Shown piece by piece: positions 28,312 to 37,119 of a DNA stretch of 64,000 bases. The stretch is from Clostridium sp. AT4. Its GTDB lineage: Bacteria; Bacillota; Clostridia; Lachnospirales; Lachnospiraceae. Made by a program: the position numbers and the translations under genes. The stretch is from positions 1,132,303-1,196,302 of the forward strand of contig NZ_LN999828.1 in the NCBI RefSeq assembly GCF_001517625.2, read 5' to 3'. Numbering within the stretch: the stretch's first letter is position 1; each line of letters starts with the position of its first letter. The notes under the pieces were generated by a model. That model saw only the letters and a list, made by a program, of their open reading frames with translations. It made no database searches and was not told where the DNA came from.

Positions 28312-29199
28312 AATAACATTTTATATGTTTTTATCACCGGAGGAGATTACACTCTGTCTTCCAGAGATGATGGAATCCATGCAGATGACGGAGCTGCCAT
28401 TTCCGGAGGCAGTATTAAGATTTCAGAAAGCTGCGAAGGAATAGAAGGTTTGACGATCGATATTACAGCATCTGACGACGGTGTGAATGCTGCTGGAGGC
28501 AGAGACGGAAGCAGTATGGAAAAAGGACAAGATCCGTTTGTATCTATGGAAGGAGCCTATATTTCAATTTCAGGCGGCAGCCTGAGAATCAACGCGTCAG
28601 GAGATGGGATTGATTCAAATGGAGATCTTATGATTTCCGGTGGAGAAACCTATTTGTCCGGGCCGGTCAATGGTGGAAACAGTTCATTGAATTATAATGG
28701 AAAAGCAGTGGTCACAGGAGGGATTTTTGCTTCATCAGGTGCATCCGATATGGCACAAAATTTTGATTCATCTTCTACCCAGGGGATAATAATGGTTACT
28801 TTGAATCCGCAGGAAGCCGGAACGCAGATCGCCCTGAAAAACAGTGACGGCACAGAGCTTTTATCCTGGAAAGCAGAAAAAGAATATTCATCTGTCCTCA
28901 TTAGCAGCCCGGATATCAGACAGGGAGAAAGCTATTCATTAACAGCCGGTACGGAGGAGAAAATGATTACTATGGACAGTCTTGTTTACGGCACCGATAT
29001 TCCTGAAAATGGAAAGGCTCCCGCTGGCAGTGAGACTCCTAAAGGCGGTAGGGGGCCTGAGAACGGCGAAGTTCCCACAGGCGGGAGGGCGCCCATGGAA
29101 AGGGAACCGGCGGAGAATGGTAAAAGACCCGGAGAAATGGACAATAAACCGGGAATGGGAGAAAAACCCGATAATGAAAATAAAAAAGAAATCCAGTAA
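28300..29199 (+). pseudogene. 5'-truncated beta-helix carbohydrate-binding-domain protein
   Basis: The frame opens after a stop at 28297 with no plausible start codon and at once encodes the middle of a Cthe_2159-type right-handed beta-helix: 'GGDYTLSSRDDGIHADDGAAISGG', then 'SASDDGVNAAGG'-like and 'SGDGIDSNGDLMISGG' turns. The Asp-Gly repeats are calcium-binding-type turns. The C-terminus is a low-complexity tail rich in Gly, Pro, Glu and Asn. Signal peptide and N-terminal half are missing. Intact relatives are secreted lipoproteins. Truncated by the adjacent mobile-element scar. Confidence 0.75.
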
Positions 29200-29437
29200 A
29201 TGTGTGGGATGTATAGTTGACACAGGAAGAATAGTACGGTGACCTTCTGAAAAAATGAAAGAAATATTTAGAGCAGCTGGCAGGACAATACCCTGTCCGT
29301 GAAACAGAAGATGGTATTCATCCGATGGGGAAGCAGCCATTAAGGGGATTTCATAGAGAAAAAAATTAGTAAGATTTACACGGAATGAACTGCAGAGGTT
29401 GACAGCAGAAATTCAGATCCTATCGTAAAAAAGGAAA
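29200..29437. other. Degraded intergenic region
   Basis: No gene is supported. A 36-codon open stretch at 29259-29369 (reading 'YLEQLAGQYPVRETEDGIHPM') looks like the C-terminal remnant of a coding sequence, but it follows a stop directly and no family was recognised. Confidence 0.35.
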
Positions 29438-29461
29438 CTGCGGTCATTTGCATGACCGCAG
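29424..29461 (-). terminator. Intrinsic terminator of the ABC-F operon
   Basis: CTGCGGTCAT (29438-29447) and ATGACCGCAG (29452-29461) form a perfect 10-pair stem with loop TTGC. The T run lies on the minus strand (29426-29437), so it stops leftward transcription from the ABC-F and small membrane protein genes. Confidence 0.9.
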
Positions 29462-29505
29462 CCTATGAAGACATACTCCCGGAAGGCTCCCGATTTATCA
29501 ATAAC

Positions 29506-29736
29506 CTATAATATTTTTTTTCGTTCATCCTCTTCCTGACCTGGATCGTCTCCATGCTTTAACACCCTTGCCATCAGCGCCATAGCATAAAACAGGATGG
29601 AAAAGAAGAGGATCGAAAAAGCCACAGCCATCAGTGTATTTTTGGAAGCCCCGGTAAGAGCCAGAATAAAAAACAGGAGAACAAGCCCTGCAAGAAGAAG
29701 GACTCCAAGAAGGGCCAGAATACGTTTTAGTTTCAT
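29506..29736 (-). CDS. Small two-helix membrane protein coupled to ABC-F gene
   Basis: 76 residues: two hydrophobic segments (about 5-27 and 33-57) and a charged C-terminal tail (HGDDPGQEEDERKK). The ATG at 29736 overlaps the ABC-F stop as ATGA, so translation is coupled; an ATG 21 bases earlier lacks a ribosome-binding site. No family recognised and no function inferred beyond membrane location. Confidence 0.65.
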   Translation of the reverse strand: MKLKRILALLGVLLLAGLVLLFFILALTGASKNTLMAVAFSILFFSILFYAMALMARVLKHGDDPGQEEDERKKIL

Positions 29737-31712
29737 TCCTCTGCCAGCGCCTCCCATAATTCGTAAAGTTTTTCCAGTTTTTCACTGATGGAATCCTTTT
29801 CTTTGTTCAGCTCCATCAGTCTGGACACATCGGTATAGACTTCTTCCAACGCCAGCAGCTCATTGATCTCGCTGTCTCTTGTTTCTAACTGGTGGATGGC
29901 GTCTTCGGTCTTTTTAAGTTCATTCTGACGTTTGCGGATCCTGGCCTGTTCTTCCTTCTGAGCCTTCCAGTCAAGCTTGGCCCCTGTATCTGAAGCAGAA
30001 GAGGAGGCAGCGGTACCGGAAGAAGCTCCCGTTCCGGCATCAGCCGGACGGCCTAAAGCTGATTTTGGAGTCTCAGAGCCTCGTCCTGCAAAAAATGCAG
30101 CCTCCACATCCTCCTTTTTCTCCAGATAATAATCATAATTGCCAATATAATTTACAAAGGACTGTCCGGTCAGATCCAGGATCCGGGTAGCGGTGCGGTT
30201 GATGAAATAACGGTCATGAGATACATAAAGAACCGTTCCCGTATACCGGTTTAAAGCGCTTTCCAGGATCTCCTTTGAGGTAATGTCAAGATGGTTGGTG
30301 GGCTCGTCAAGGAGCAGGAAATTGGCGTCTGAAAGCATAAGCTTTGCAAGTGAAACGCGGCCCCGTTCGCCGCCGCTTAAATCCTTGATCAGCTTAAACA
30401 CATCATCACCGGTAAAGAGGAAAGAAGCAAGGGTATTGCGGATCTGAGTGTTGTTCATATTGGGATAGGTATCCTGGATCTCCTGAAACAGGGTCTTATC
30501 CATATGGAGAACCTGATGTTCCTGATCGTAGTAGCCGATATGAACCTTGGCGCCCAGGCGGATTTCTCCGGCATCAGCAGGGATCAGGCCGTTTATGATC
30601 TTAAGAAGCGTGGTCTTTCCGGTACCGTTATTTCCGATAACCGCAATCCGTTCCCCACGTTTGATTTCAAAGCTGCCATGTGTAAATAATGTCTGAGTAT
30701 CAAAGGACTTGCTTAAGTCTGTGACGGTGAGTACATCATTTCCGCTGACTACGTCCGGTTCCAGACGGATATCCATGGAATCGTTGATTTCCACTGGCTT
30801 TTCCAGACGCTCGATTTTATCCAGCATCTTTTCCCGGCTTTCTGCCCTTCGGATGGATTTTTCACGGTTAAATGATTTTAATTTGGCAATGACCGCTTCC
30901 TGATGGCGGATTTCCTGCTGCTGATTTAAGTAAGCACGGATCTGTGCGTCTCTGAGCATGGCTTTTTTATCGCTGTAGGCGGAGTAATTGCCGGAAAACA
31001 CAGTGGCGGTGCCATTGTCCAGCTCGATGACCTTTGTAACCACACGGTCCAGGAAATACCGGTCGTGGGCCACGATGATCACGCTTCCTGAATAGCCCTT
31101 TAAATAGGTTTCCAGCCATGCAATAGACTCCATATCCAGATGGTTGGTGGGCTCGTCCAGAAGCAGGATATCGGGTTTGGTTAAGAGAAGCTTGCCTAAG
31201 GATACACGGGTTTTCTGGCCGCCGGAGAGCGCCTGGATGGGCTTTGAAAATTCATCCTCTGAAAATCCCAGACCCTTTAATACCCCCGTAATTTCACTGC
31301 GGCAGGCGTAGCCGTTTTCCAGCTCGAACGCGTGGTTTAAGCGGCTGTATTCGGAAAGCATAGCCTCCAGTTCTTCACCGGAGGCAGATTTCATGGACTG
31401 TTCAAGGTTTCGCAGACGCTCCTCCATTTCAAGGATAGGCCGCTTTACCTCTAAAAGAGCGTCATAAATGGTCTCAGCGCCCTCTAGATCCTGATGCTGG
31501 GCCAGATATCCGATGGAAGCGCCCTTGGCCCAGGTTACACTTCCCTCATCTGGTGCCAGATCACCGATGATGATCTTTAAAAGAGTGGATTTTCCCGCGC
31601 CGTTAATCCCTACGACAGCGGCTTTTTCATGTTCCTCTATATGAAATGAGACCCGTTTGAGGATATGGTTATCTCCAAAGGACCGGCTGATGTTGCTGCA
31701 TGACAGGATCAT
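29733..31712 (-). CDS. ABC-F family ATPase (ribosome-associated)
   Basis: 659 residues with two ABC domains and no membrane segments: Walker A 'GINGAGKST' and 'GNNGTGKTT', signatures 'LSGGQKTRVSLGKLL' and 'LSGGERGRVSLAKLM', Walker B 'LLLDEPTNHLD' twice, a linker between the domains and a coiled-coil C-terminus (last about 80 residues). Such proteins act at the ribosomal E site in translation or antibiotic protection; YdiF/Uup-like housekeeping is the simplest view. Divergent from rex. Confidence 0.93.
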   Translation of the reverse strand: MILSCSNISRSFGDNHILKRVSFHIEEHEKAAVVGINGAGKSTLLKIIIGDLAPDEGSVTWAKGASIGYLAQHQDLEGAETIYDALLEVKRPILEMEERLRNLEQSMKSASGEELEAMLSEYSRLNHAFELENGYACRSEITGVLKGLGFSEDEFSKPIQALSGGQKTRVSLGKLLLTKPDILLLDEPTNHLDMESIAWLETYLKGYSGSVIIVAHDRYFLDRVVTKVIELDNGTATVFSGNYSAYSDKKAMLRDAQIRAYLNQQQEIRHQEAVIAKLKSFNREKSIRRAESREKMLDKIERLEKPVEINDSMDIRLEPDVVSGNDVLTVTDLSKSFDTQTLFTHGSFEIKRGERIAVIGNNGTGKTTLLKIINGLIPADAGEIRLGAKVHIGYYDQEHQVLHMDKTLFQEIQDTYPNMNNTQIRNTLASFLFTGDDVFKLIKDLSGGERGRVSLAKLMLSDANFLLLDEPTNHLDITSKEILESALNRYTGTVLYVSHDRYFINRTATRILDLTGQSFVNYIGNYDYYLEKKEDVEAAFFAGRGSETPKSALGRPADAGTGASSGTAASSSASDTGAKLDWKAQKEEQARIRKRQNELKKTEDAIHQLETRDSEINELLALEEVYTDVSRLMELNKEKDSISEKLEKLYELWEALAEE

Positions 31713-31815
31713 TTCAAAACTCCTTTTTTAGCATAAATTCTATGTTTTTTGCATAATATGCACCAATCAGTATAATATAGGAACATATTTTTTTCAAGAA
31801 CATCCTGAAAGTGAT

Positions 31816-31844
31816 TTGACATTTTTTTAACGCCCGATTATAAT
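31816..31844 (+). promoter_or_regulatory. Promoter of the rex operon
   Basis: TTGACA (31816-31821), 17-base spacer, TATAAT (31839-31844): a full consensus promoter. Confidence 0.9.
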
Positions 31845-31887
31845 AGAAAGCATTAGATTGAATCATATAAGGAGAGGGTGGCACAGG

Positions 31888-32553
31888 ATGGAACGCAAGG
31901 AAATATCGAAAGCGGTTATTTCGAGACTGCCCCGCTATTACCGCTATCTGGGGGAGCTGATTGAAGAAGGAGTGGAGCGTATCTCTTCCAATGAACTGAG
32001 CAACCGCATGAAGGTTACAGCTTCTCAGATCCGCCAGGATCTGAATAATTTCGGCGGCTTCGGACAGCAGGGCTATGGCTATAATGTAAAATATCTGTAC
32101 TCGGAAATTGCAAAGATTCTGGGAATCGACCAGCAGCACAATCTGATCATCATCGGAGCCGGAAATCTGGGACAGGCAATCGCCAATTATACAAATTTTG
32201 AACGGAGAGGTTTTGTGATCAAAGGGATGTTTGATATCAATCCCAAGCTGATCGGTCTGGTGATCCGCGGGATTGAAATCCGGTCCGTGGACGATCTGGA
32301 AAGCTTTATAAAAGAGAATGAGATCCAGATCGCGGCTCTTACCATACCAAAGACAAAGGCTCCCGAGATTGCGGATCGTCTGGTAGCAGCAGGAATCAAG
32401 GCAATCTGGAATTTCGCCCATACGGATCTTGTTGTACCGGAGGATGTAGTTGTGGAAAATGTGCATCTGTCTGAAAGTCTGATGCGGCTGTCCTACCGGG
32501 TATGCAGTATGCTGGACCGGGATGAAAAAAACGAACGCACAGGAAGCAAGTAG
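31888..32553 (+). CDS. rex: Redox-sensing transcriptional repressor Rex
   Basis: 221 residues: N-terminal winged helix ('SRLPRYYRYLGEL', 'VTASQIRQDLNNFGGFG') and NAD(H)-binding Rossmann domain ('LIIIGAGNLGQAIANY'), ending in a domain-swap helix. It represses fermentation and respiration genes until the NADH/NAD+ ratio rises. ATG 31888 is chosen over an upstream TTG because GGAGAGG lies 10 bases before it. First gene of the acpS-nnrD-alr group. Confidence 0.95.
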   Translation: MERKEISKAVISRLPRYYRYLGELIEEGVERISSNELSNRMKVTASQIRQDLNNFGGFGQQGYGYNVKYLYSEIAKILGIDQQHNLIIIGAGNLGQAIANYTNFERRGFVIKGMFDINPKLIGLVIRGIEIRSVDDLESFIKENEIQIAALTIPKTKAPEIADRLVAAGIKAIWNFAHTDLVVPEDVVVENVHLSESLMRLSYRVCSMLDRDEKNERTGSK

Positions 32554-32554
32554 G

Positions 32555-32938
32555 ATGATACTGGGAGTTGGAACCGATCTGATCGAAATAAAGCGCATGG
32601 AAAAGGCCTGCAGGAGGCCTCATTTTGTCGCTCGCACATTTACGGAGACGGAAAGCCGGCAAGCGAAGGGGTCTGCCTCTAAGCTGGCCGGCTCTTTTGC
32701 TGTGAAGGAGGCCGTGGCAAAGATGTTCGGCACCGGGTTCCGGGGATTTATGCCCGGAGATATCGAGGTGCTTCGGGATGAGCTTGGAAAACCCTATGTC
32801 AATCTTTACGGCGGCGCTAAAAAGCGATCTGAGGAAATGGGGCTGACACAGATCCATGTGTCTATCTCCAATACAGAGGATTTTGCCATGGCATTTGCAG
32901 TGGGCGAAAAGGAAACGTCCGCAGAGAGGAGAACATGA
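32555..32938 (+). CDS. acpS: Holo-[acyl-carrier-protein] synthase
   Basis: Transfers phosphopantetheine from CoA to acyl carrier protein. 127 residues, normal size, with 'ILGVGTDLIEIKRM' (magnesium-binding Asp) and 'FAVKEAVAKMFGTG'. The start is one base after the rex stop, and the stop overlaps the neighbourhood of the next start. Confidence 0.94.
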   Translation: MILGVGTDLIEIKRMEKACRRPHFVARTFTETESRQAKGSASKLAGSFAVKEAVAKMFGTGFRGFMPGDIEVLRDELGKPYVNLYGGAKKRSEEMGLTQIHVSISNTEDFAMAFAVGEKETSAERRT

Positions 32939-32939
32939 T

Positions 32940-34526
32940 ATGAGAACCCTTCTGACAGGTAGAAAGATGAAAGCAGTGGATCATTACACCATCCATGAGG
33001 TCGGGATTCCTTCCCTGGTTTTAATGGAGCGGGCAGCTTTGGCGGTCGCAGACTGCGCATTAAAGGCAGCCCGAGCATTTGCCGCACACAGTCCGGTCTG
33101 GGCGCTGTGCGGTGTGGGAAATAATGGAGCGGATGCAGCGGCGGCAGCCCGGATGGTTTATTTAAAAGGACTTCCTGCAGTTATTTTTCTGGCCAGTTCA
33201 GAGGAAAAGGCGACAGAAGAATTAAAGCTCCAGCTTTCCATTGCCAGGAAGCTGGGGATACCTGTAAAAAAATGGGAACTTATGAAAGAGGAAGCAGAAA
33301 ACTGCGGGATTCTTTTCGACGGCCTTTTCGGTGTGGGATTAAGCCGGGAAATCCAGGGAGAATACAGAGCCTGTATGGAGCTTGCAGCAGAGATTCTTAA
33401 AGGGAATGGAAAAACAAAGCCATGGTGCATTGCTGTCGATATTCCTTCCGGGATCCATTCCGGTACGGGAGCGGTGATGGGGATTGCTCTGAAAGCAGAT
33501 GAAACCGTAGCCTTTGGCTGGGAGAAGATTGGAACTGCCGTATATCCGGGAAGGGACTATGCGGGAAATGTTACGGTTGCAGACATCGGTTTTCCTGAGG
33601 AGGCCTTAAGGGCAGAGCAGGAAGAGGAGGATCCGATCTCTATGGCGTATGCCTGCGAGGAAAGCGATTTAAACCGGGTACCGGAGCGGAAAGCCTATTC
33701 AAATAAAGGGACCTTTGGCCGCGTGCTGATCGCAGCAGGCTCTAAAAACATGAGCGGAGCAGCTTATCTTAGCGCTCTTGGAGCCTACAGGGCCGGAGCG
33801 GGACTTGTAAAAATCCTGACCGTGGAAGAAAACAGGACGGTTTTACAGACCCTTCTTCCGGAAGCCATTATTTCTTCTTATCGTCCGGAAGAGCTTTTAG
33901 GCGGGAGAGAGGATTTTAAGGAACGGATCGAGGCTGAGATGAACTGGGCAGATGTGGTGGTTTTAGGCCCTGGTCTTGGAAGCGAGCCTTATGTGGAATA
34001 TCTGGTAGAGGATATCCTTACAAGCGCCTTTGTGCCTGTGATCATTGATGCGGACGGCTTAAATACCATTGCATCTCACCCCTATCTGACCTCCTACTAT
34101 ACGGAAAATATTGTGATCACTCCCCATTTGGGGGAAATGGCGCGGCTTACAAGCCAGAAAATCAGTGAAATTCAGGCCGATCTTCCGGCTGCGGCATTTT
34201 CCTATGCATCCCACTACGGGATTACCTGCGTTCTTAAAGATGCGGCAGCCGTGACCGCAGGAAAAGAGGGGACTTTATATATCAATACCAGCGGAAGCAG
34301 CGCTATGGCAAAGGCCGGATCCGGAGATGTGCTTACCGGCATCCTGGCCGGGCTGATGGCCCTGGGAATGGAGGAAGAGGAAGCAGCCGCTTTGGGCGTT
34401 TATATTCATGGGCTGGCAGGAGAGCGTGCAGCCGGAAATAAGCTTCACAGCCTGCTTGCATCAGAGATTGCTGAGGCAGCCGGGGCCTTTATGGATCGGC
34501 AGAAGGAGGAAATCAAAACAAAATGA
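32940..34526 (+). CDS. nnrD: Bifunctional NAD(P)H-hydrate epimerase/dehydratase
   Basis: Repairs hydrated NAD(P)H. The 528-residue fusion has an N-terminal YjeF_N epimerase (about 1-215, 'LCGVGNNGADAAAAARM') and a C-terminal ribokinase-like ADP/ATP-dependent dehydratase ('GTFGRVLIAAGSKNMSGAA', 'VVLGPGLGSEPY', 'KAGSGDVLTGILAGL'). GAGGAGA precedes the ATG. In the epimerase glycine loop an expected 'GNNGGDG' reads 'GNNGADA', so epimerase activity may be reduced. Confidence 0.92.
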   Translation: MRTLLTGRKMKAVDHYTIHEVGIPSLVLMERAALAVADCALKAARAFAAHSPVWALCGVGNNGADAAAAARMVYLKGLPAVIFLASSEEKATEELKLQLSIARKLGIPVKKWELMKEEAENCGILFDGLFGVGLSREIQGEYRACMELAAEILKGNGKTKPWCIAVDIPSGIHSGTGAVMGIALKADETVAFGWEKIGTAVYPGRDYAGNVTVADIGFPEEALRAEQEEEDPISMAYACEESDLNRVPERKAYSNKGTFGRVLIAAGSKNMSGAAYLSALGAYRAGAGLVKILTVEENRTVLQTLLPEAIISSYRPEELLGGREDFKERIEAEMNWADVVVLGPGLGSEPYVEYLVEDILTSAFVPVIIDADGLNTIASHPYLTSYYTENIVITPHLGEMARLTSQKISEIQADLPAAAFSYASHYGITCVLKDAAAVTAGKEGTLYINTSGSSAMAKAGSGDVLTGILAGLMALGMEEEEAAALGVYIHGLAGERAAGNKLHSLLASEIAEAAGAFMDRQKEEIKTK

Positions 34527-35713
34527 GACCTTACAGCAGAGTATATGCAACGGTAAATCTGGATGCCGTTGTTTCTAATATGAAAGCTATGAGAGAGGCC
34601 CTTCCGGCCTCTACAGCCATTATGGGTGTCGTAAAGGCAGACGGCTACGGCCATGGAGCAGTTCCGGTGGCCTGGGCCATGGATCCGTATGTGGAAGGTT
34701 ATGCGGTATCTAATATAGACGAAGGGATCAATCTGCGCCGCCATGGGATCCAAAAACCGATCCTGATTTTAGGTGTGACCCACAGACAGCGGTTTGAGGA
34801 GCTTTTGCAGTACAAGATCACCCCGGCTATGTTCCGTTTAAAAGAAGCCAAGGAATTATCCTGTCTGGCAAAGGAAAGAGGCCTTACGGCCAAAATCCAT
34901 CTGGCCCTTGATACAGGCATGAGCCGGATCGGCATGGCTCCCAGCAGGGATGCTGCAAAGGAGGCAGCCGGGATGGCGTCCCTTCCGGGCATTGAAATCG
35001 AGGGGCTTTTTACCCATTTTGCAAGAGCAGATGAGACAGACAAGACTTTTTACAGGGAGCAGTATGACAAATATCTGGTTTTTTTAGGTTATCTGGAGGA
35101 ATATGGGGTCAATATTCCCATCCGCCACTGTTCCAACAGCGCCGGGATCGTAGAAGATCTGGATTCAAACCATATGGATATGGTCCGTGCCGGAATCTGT
35201 ATTTATGGTCTTTATCCATCGGATGAAGTGGATCGAAGCCGGATCCGACTGACGCCTATAATGGAAATTAAGAGCTTTATCACCTATATTAAGGAAATAG
35301 GACCAAAAACGCCAGTAAGCTACGGCAGCACCTTTGTATCAGATAAGACTATGCGGGTGGCAACCATTCCTACCGGATATGCGGACGGTTACAACCGCGC
35401 TTTGTCCAATAAAGGTTTTGTCCTTATCCGCGGAAAGCGGGCCAGGATCCTTGGCCGGATCTGCATGGATCAGTTTATGGTCGATGTGACGGATATCCCT
35501 GAGGCAAAAGAGGATGATGAGGTTACTTTGATCGGAAGGGATGGGGAAGAAGAGATCACAGTAGAAGAAATGGCTGCCTGCTCAGGTGGCTTCCACTATG
35601 AGATCATCTGCGATATTGGAAAGCGGGTGCCCCGAGTCTATATAAAAGACGGTGCGATTGCAGGAACAAAGGATTATTTTGATGACCGCTACGAAGGGTT
35701 TGAAGAGCCATAA
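34523..35713 (+). CDS. alr: Alanine racemase
   Basis: Makes D-alanine for peptidoglycan. 396 residues; PLP lysine in 'VVKADGYGHGAVPVA', catalytic Tyr in 'VSYGSTFVSD', and 'RMDLFMVDVTD'-like 'CMDQFMVDVTD'. Overlaps the nnrD stop by four bases. Confidence 0.95.
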   Translation: MRPYSRVYATVNLDAVVSNMKAMREALPASTAIMGVVKADGYGHGAVPVAWAMDPYVEGYAVSNIDEGINLRRHGIQKPILILGVTHRQRFEELLQYKITPAMFRLKEAKELSCLAKERGLTAKIHLALDTGMSRIGMAPSRDAAKEAAGMASLPGIEIEGLFTHFARADETDKTFYREQYDKYLVFLGYLEEYGVNIPIRHCSNSAGIVEDLDSNHMDMVRAGICIYGLYPSDEVDRSRIRLTPIMEIKSFITYIKEIGPKTPVSYGSTFVSDKTMRVATIPTGYADGYNRALSNKGFVLIRGKRARILGRICMDQFMVDVTDIPEAKEDDEVTLIGRDGEEEITVEEMAACSGGFHYEIICDIGKRVPRVYIKDGAIAGTKDYFDDRYEGFEEP

Positions 35714-35798
35714 GATATTTATAAGAGGTACAGACACGCTCCCTGGACTGTCCCCCTACATATGCTGATAGTGTATCAGTACATGGGAGGGGAAAGCT

Positions 35799-36161
35799 AT
35801 GATCATCAGACGGGGAGATATCTTTTATGCGGATCTTCGCCCGGTTGTGGGCTCTGAACAGGGAGGTGTGCGTCCGGTGCTGATCATTCAGAATGATGTG
35901 GGAAACCGACATAGTCCTACGGTAATCTGTGCGGCGATCACCTCCCGTATGAATAAGGCAAAACTGCCTACTCATGTAGAGCTGAAAGCCAGAAACCGGA
36001 GTCTGGTCAGGGATTCTGTCATTTTACTGGAGCAGGTACGCACCATTGATAAACAGCGGCTGAGAGAAAGAATCTGTCATATTGACGGGGAAATGATGAG
36101 ACGGGTAGATGAAGCTATGCGGATCAGCCTGGAGCTGGGAACGAGAGAAAGGAGTTTTTGA
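35799..36161 (+). CDS. mazF: MazF/NdoA-type endoribonuclease toxin
   Basis: 120 residues of the PemK/MazF fold: '[30 protein letters not shown]' with conserved Arg in 'GGVRPVL' and Thr/Ser in 'AAITSR'. It cuts mRNA at short sequence motifs. GGGAGGGG precedes the ATG. In Bacillus an antitoxin gene lies between alr and this gene; here only 85 bases separate them and no antitoxin frame is seen. That gap contains CTGATA-GTG-TATCAG (35764-35778), a possible operator. Confidence 0.93.
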   Translation: MIIRRGDIFYADLRPVVGSEQGGVRPVLIIQNDVGNRHSPTVICAAITSRMNKAKLPTHVELKARNRSLVRDSVILLEQVRTIDKQRLRERICHIDGEMMRRVDEAMRISLELGTRERSF

Positions 36162-36168
36162 ATTTACT

Positions 36169-37119
36169 ATGGAGGATGGAAGCTGGGGGCCTGGAAAAAA
36201 GCTTTTTGCAGCTTTAAGGCGCTTTGGGATCAAGTTACACGGTTATGAGGATGTAACGGAAGAAGATATTATGACCATGGTCAATGAAGGCCATGAGCAG
36301 GGGGTGCTGGAAGCAGATGAAACAGAAATGATATCCAATATTTTCCAGCTTGGTGACACAACGGCAGAAGATATTATGACTCACCGAACCGGGATCACGG
36401 CTCTTGACGGTTCCATGAAGCTGGAGGCTGCCCTTGATTTTATGCTGGATGAGGGCATCAATACACGGTATCCCGTATATGGCGAGGATATGGATGATAT
36501 TATCGGGATCCTTCATCTGAGAGATGCGGCCATGCTGGCCCGCAAAGCAGAATTCAGGGAACAGGAAATCCGTAAAGTGCCGGGACTTTTAAGAGAGGCG
36601 GCTTTTATCCCTGAGACAAAAAAGATTGATTCTCTTTTTAAAGAAATGCAGTCGGAAAAGATCCATATGGAAATCGTGGTAGACGAGTATGGACAAACCG
36701 CAGGCCTGGTGACCATGGAGGACATTTTAGAAGAAATCGTGGGGAACATCATGGATGAATATGACGAGGAAGAGCACTATATGACCGAAAGAGAGGACGG
36801 TTCCTGGCTTATCAGCGGACTGGCGCCCTTTGATGAGGTTTCAGAGGCGCTAAAACTAAGCCTGGGAGAGGACGAGGAGGAGTACGATACATTAAACGGT
36901 TTTCTTACATCCCGGTTAGACCGGATTCCGGCAGAGGGCGAAAAGCCCTCCATCGACCAGTCCGGCTGGCATTTTCAGGTGTTAACGATCGGAAATAAGA
37001 AAATTGAAAGCGTACTTGCAAAAAAACTGCTGGAAGACAGGAAAAACAGAATGAACGAGGAAGGAATGGAAACGAACGATGAGACAGCTGATGATCCGCA
37101 CGGGAGAAATGCTCCGTGA
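36169..37119 (+). CDS. CorC/HlyC-family CBS-domain protein without membrane domain
   Basis: 316 residues: paired CBS domains (about 70-190, 'TAEDIMTHRTGITALDG', 'VVDEYGQTAGLVTMEDILEEIVG') and the C-terminal CorC_HlyC transporter-associated domain (about 205-290). The DUF21 membrane part common in Gram-positive relatives is absent, so it is soluble, like E. coli CorC. AAAGGAG is 13 bases upstream of ATG 36169, a long spacing, but no better in-frame start exists. May support divalent-metal transport. Confidence 0.85.
   Translation: MEDGSWGPGKKLFAALRRFGIKLHGYEDVTEEDIMTMVNEGHEQGVLEADETEMISNIFQLGDTTAEDIMTHRTGITALDGSMKLEAALDFMLDEGINTRYPVYGEDMDDIIGILHLRDAAMLARKAEFREQEIRKVPGLLREAAFIPETKKIDSLFKEMQSEKIHMEIVVDEYGQTAGLVTMEDILEEIVGNIMDEYDEEEHYMTEREDGSWLISGLAPFDEVSEALKLSLGEDEEEYDTLNGFLTSRLDRIPAEGEKPSIDQSGWHFQVLTIGNKKIESVLAKKLLEDRKNRMNEEGMETNDETADDPHGRNAP

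Noticed and set aside
31713-31887. Rex autoregulatory operator
   Set aside because: No TTGTGA or TTGTTAA-type inverted repeat was found in the intergenic region.
31714-32598. 294-residue reading frame on the minus strand
   Set aside because: Fully antisense to rex and acpS, no ribosome-binding site, no recognisable family.
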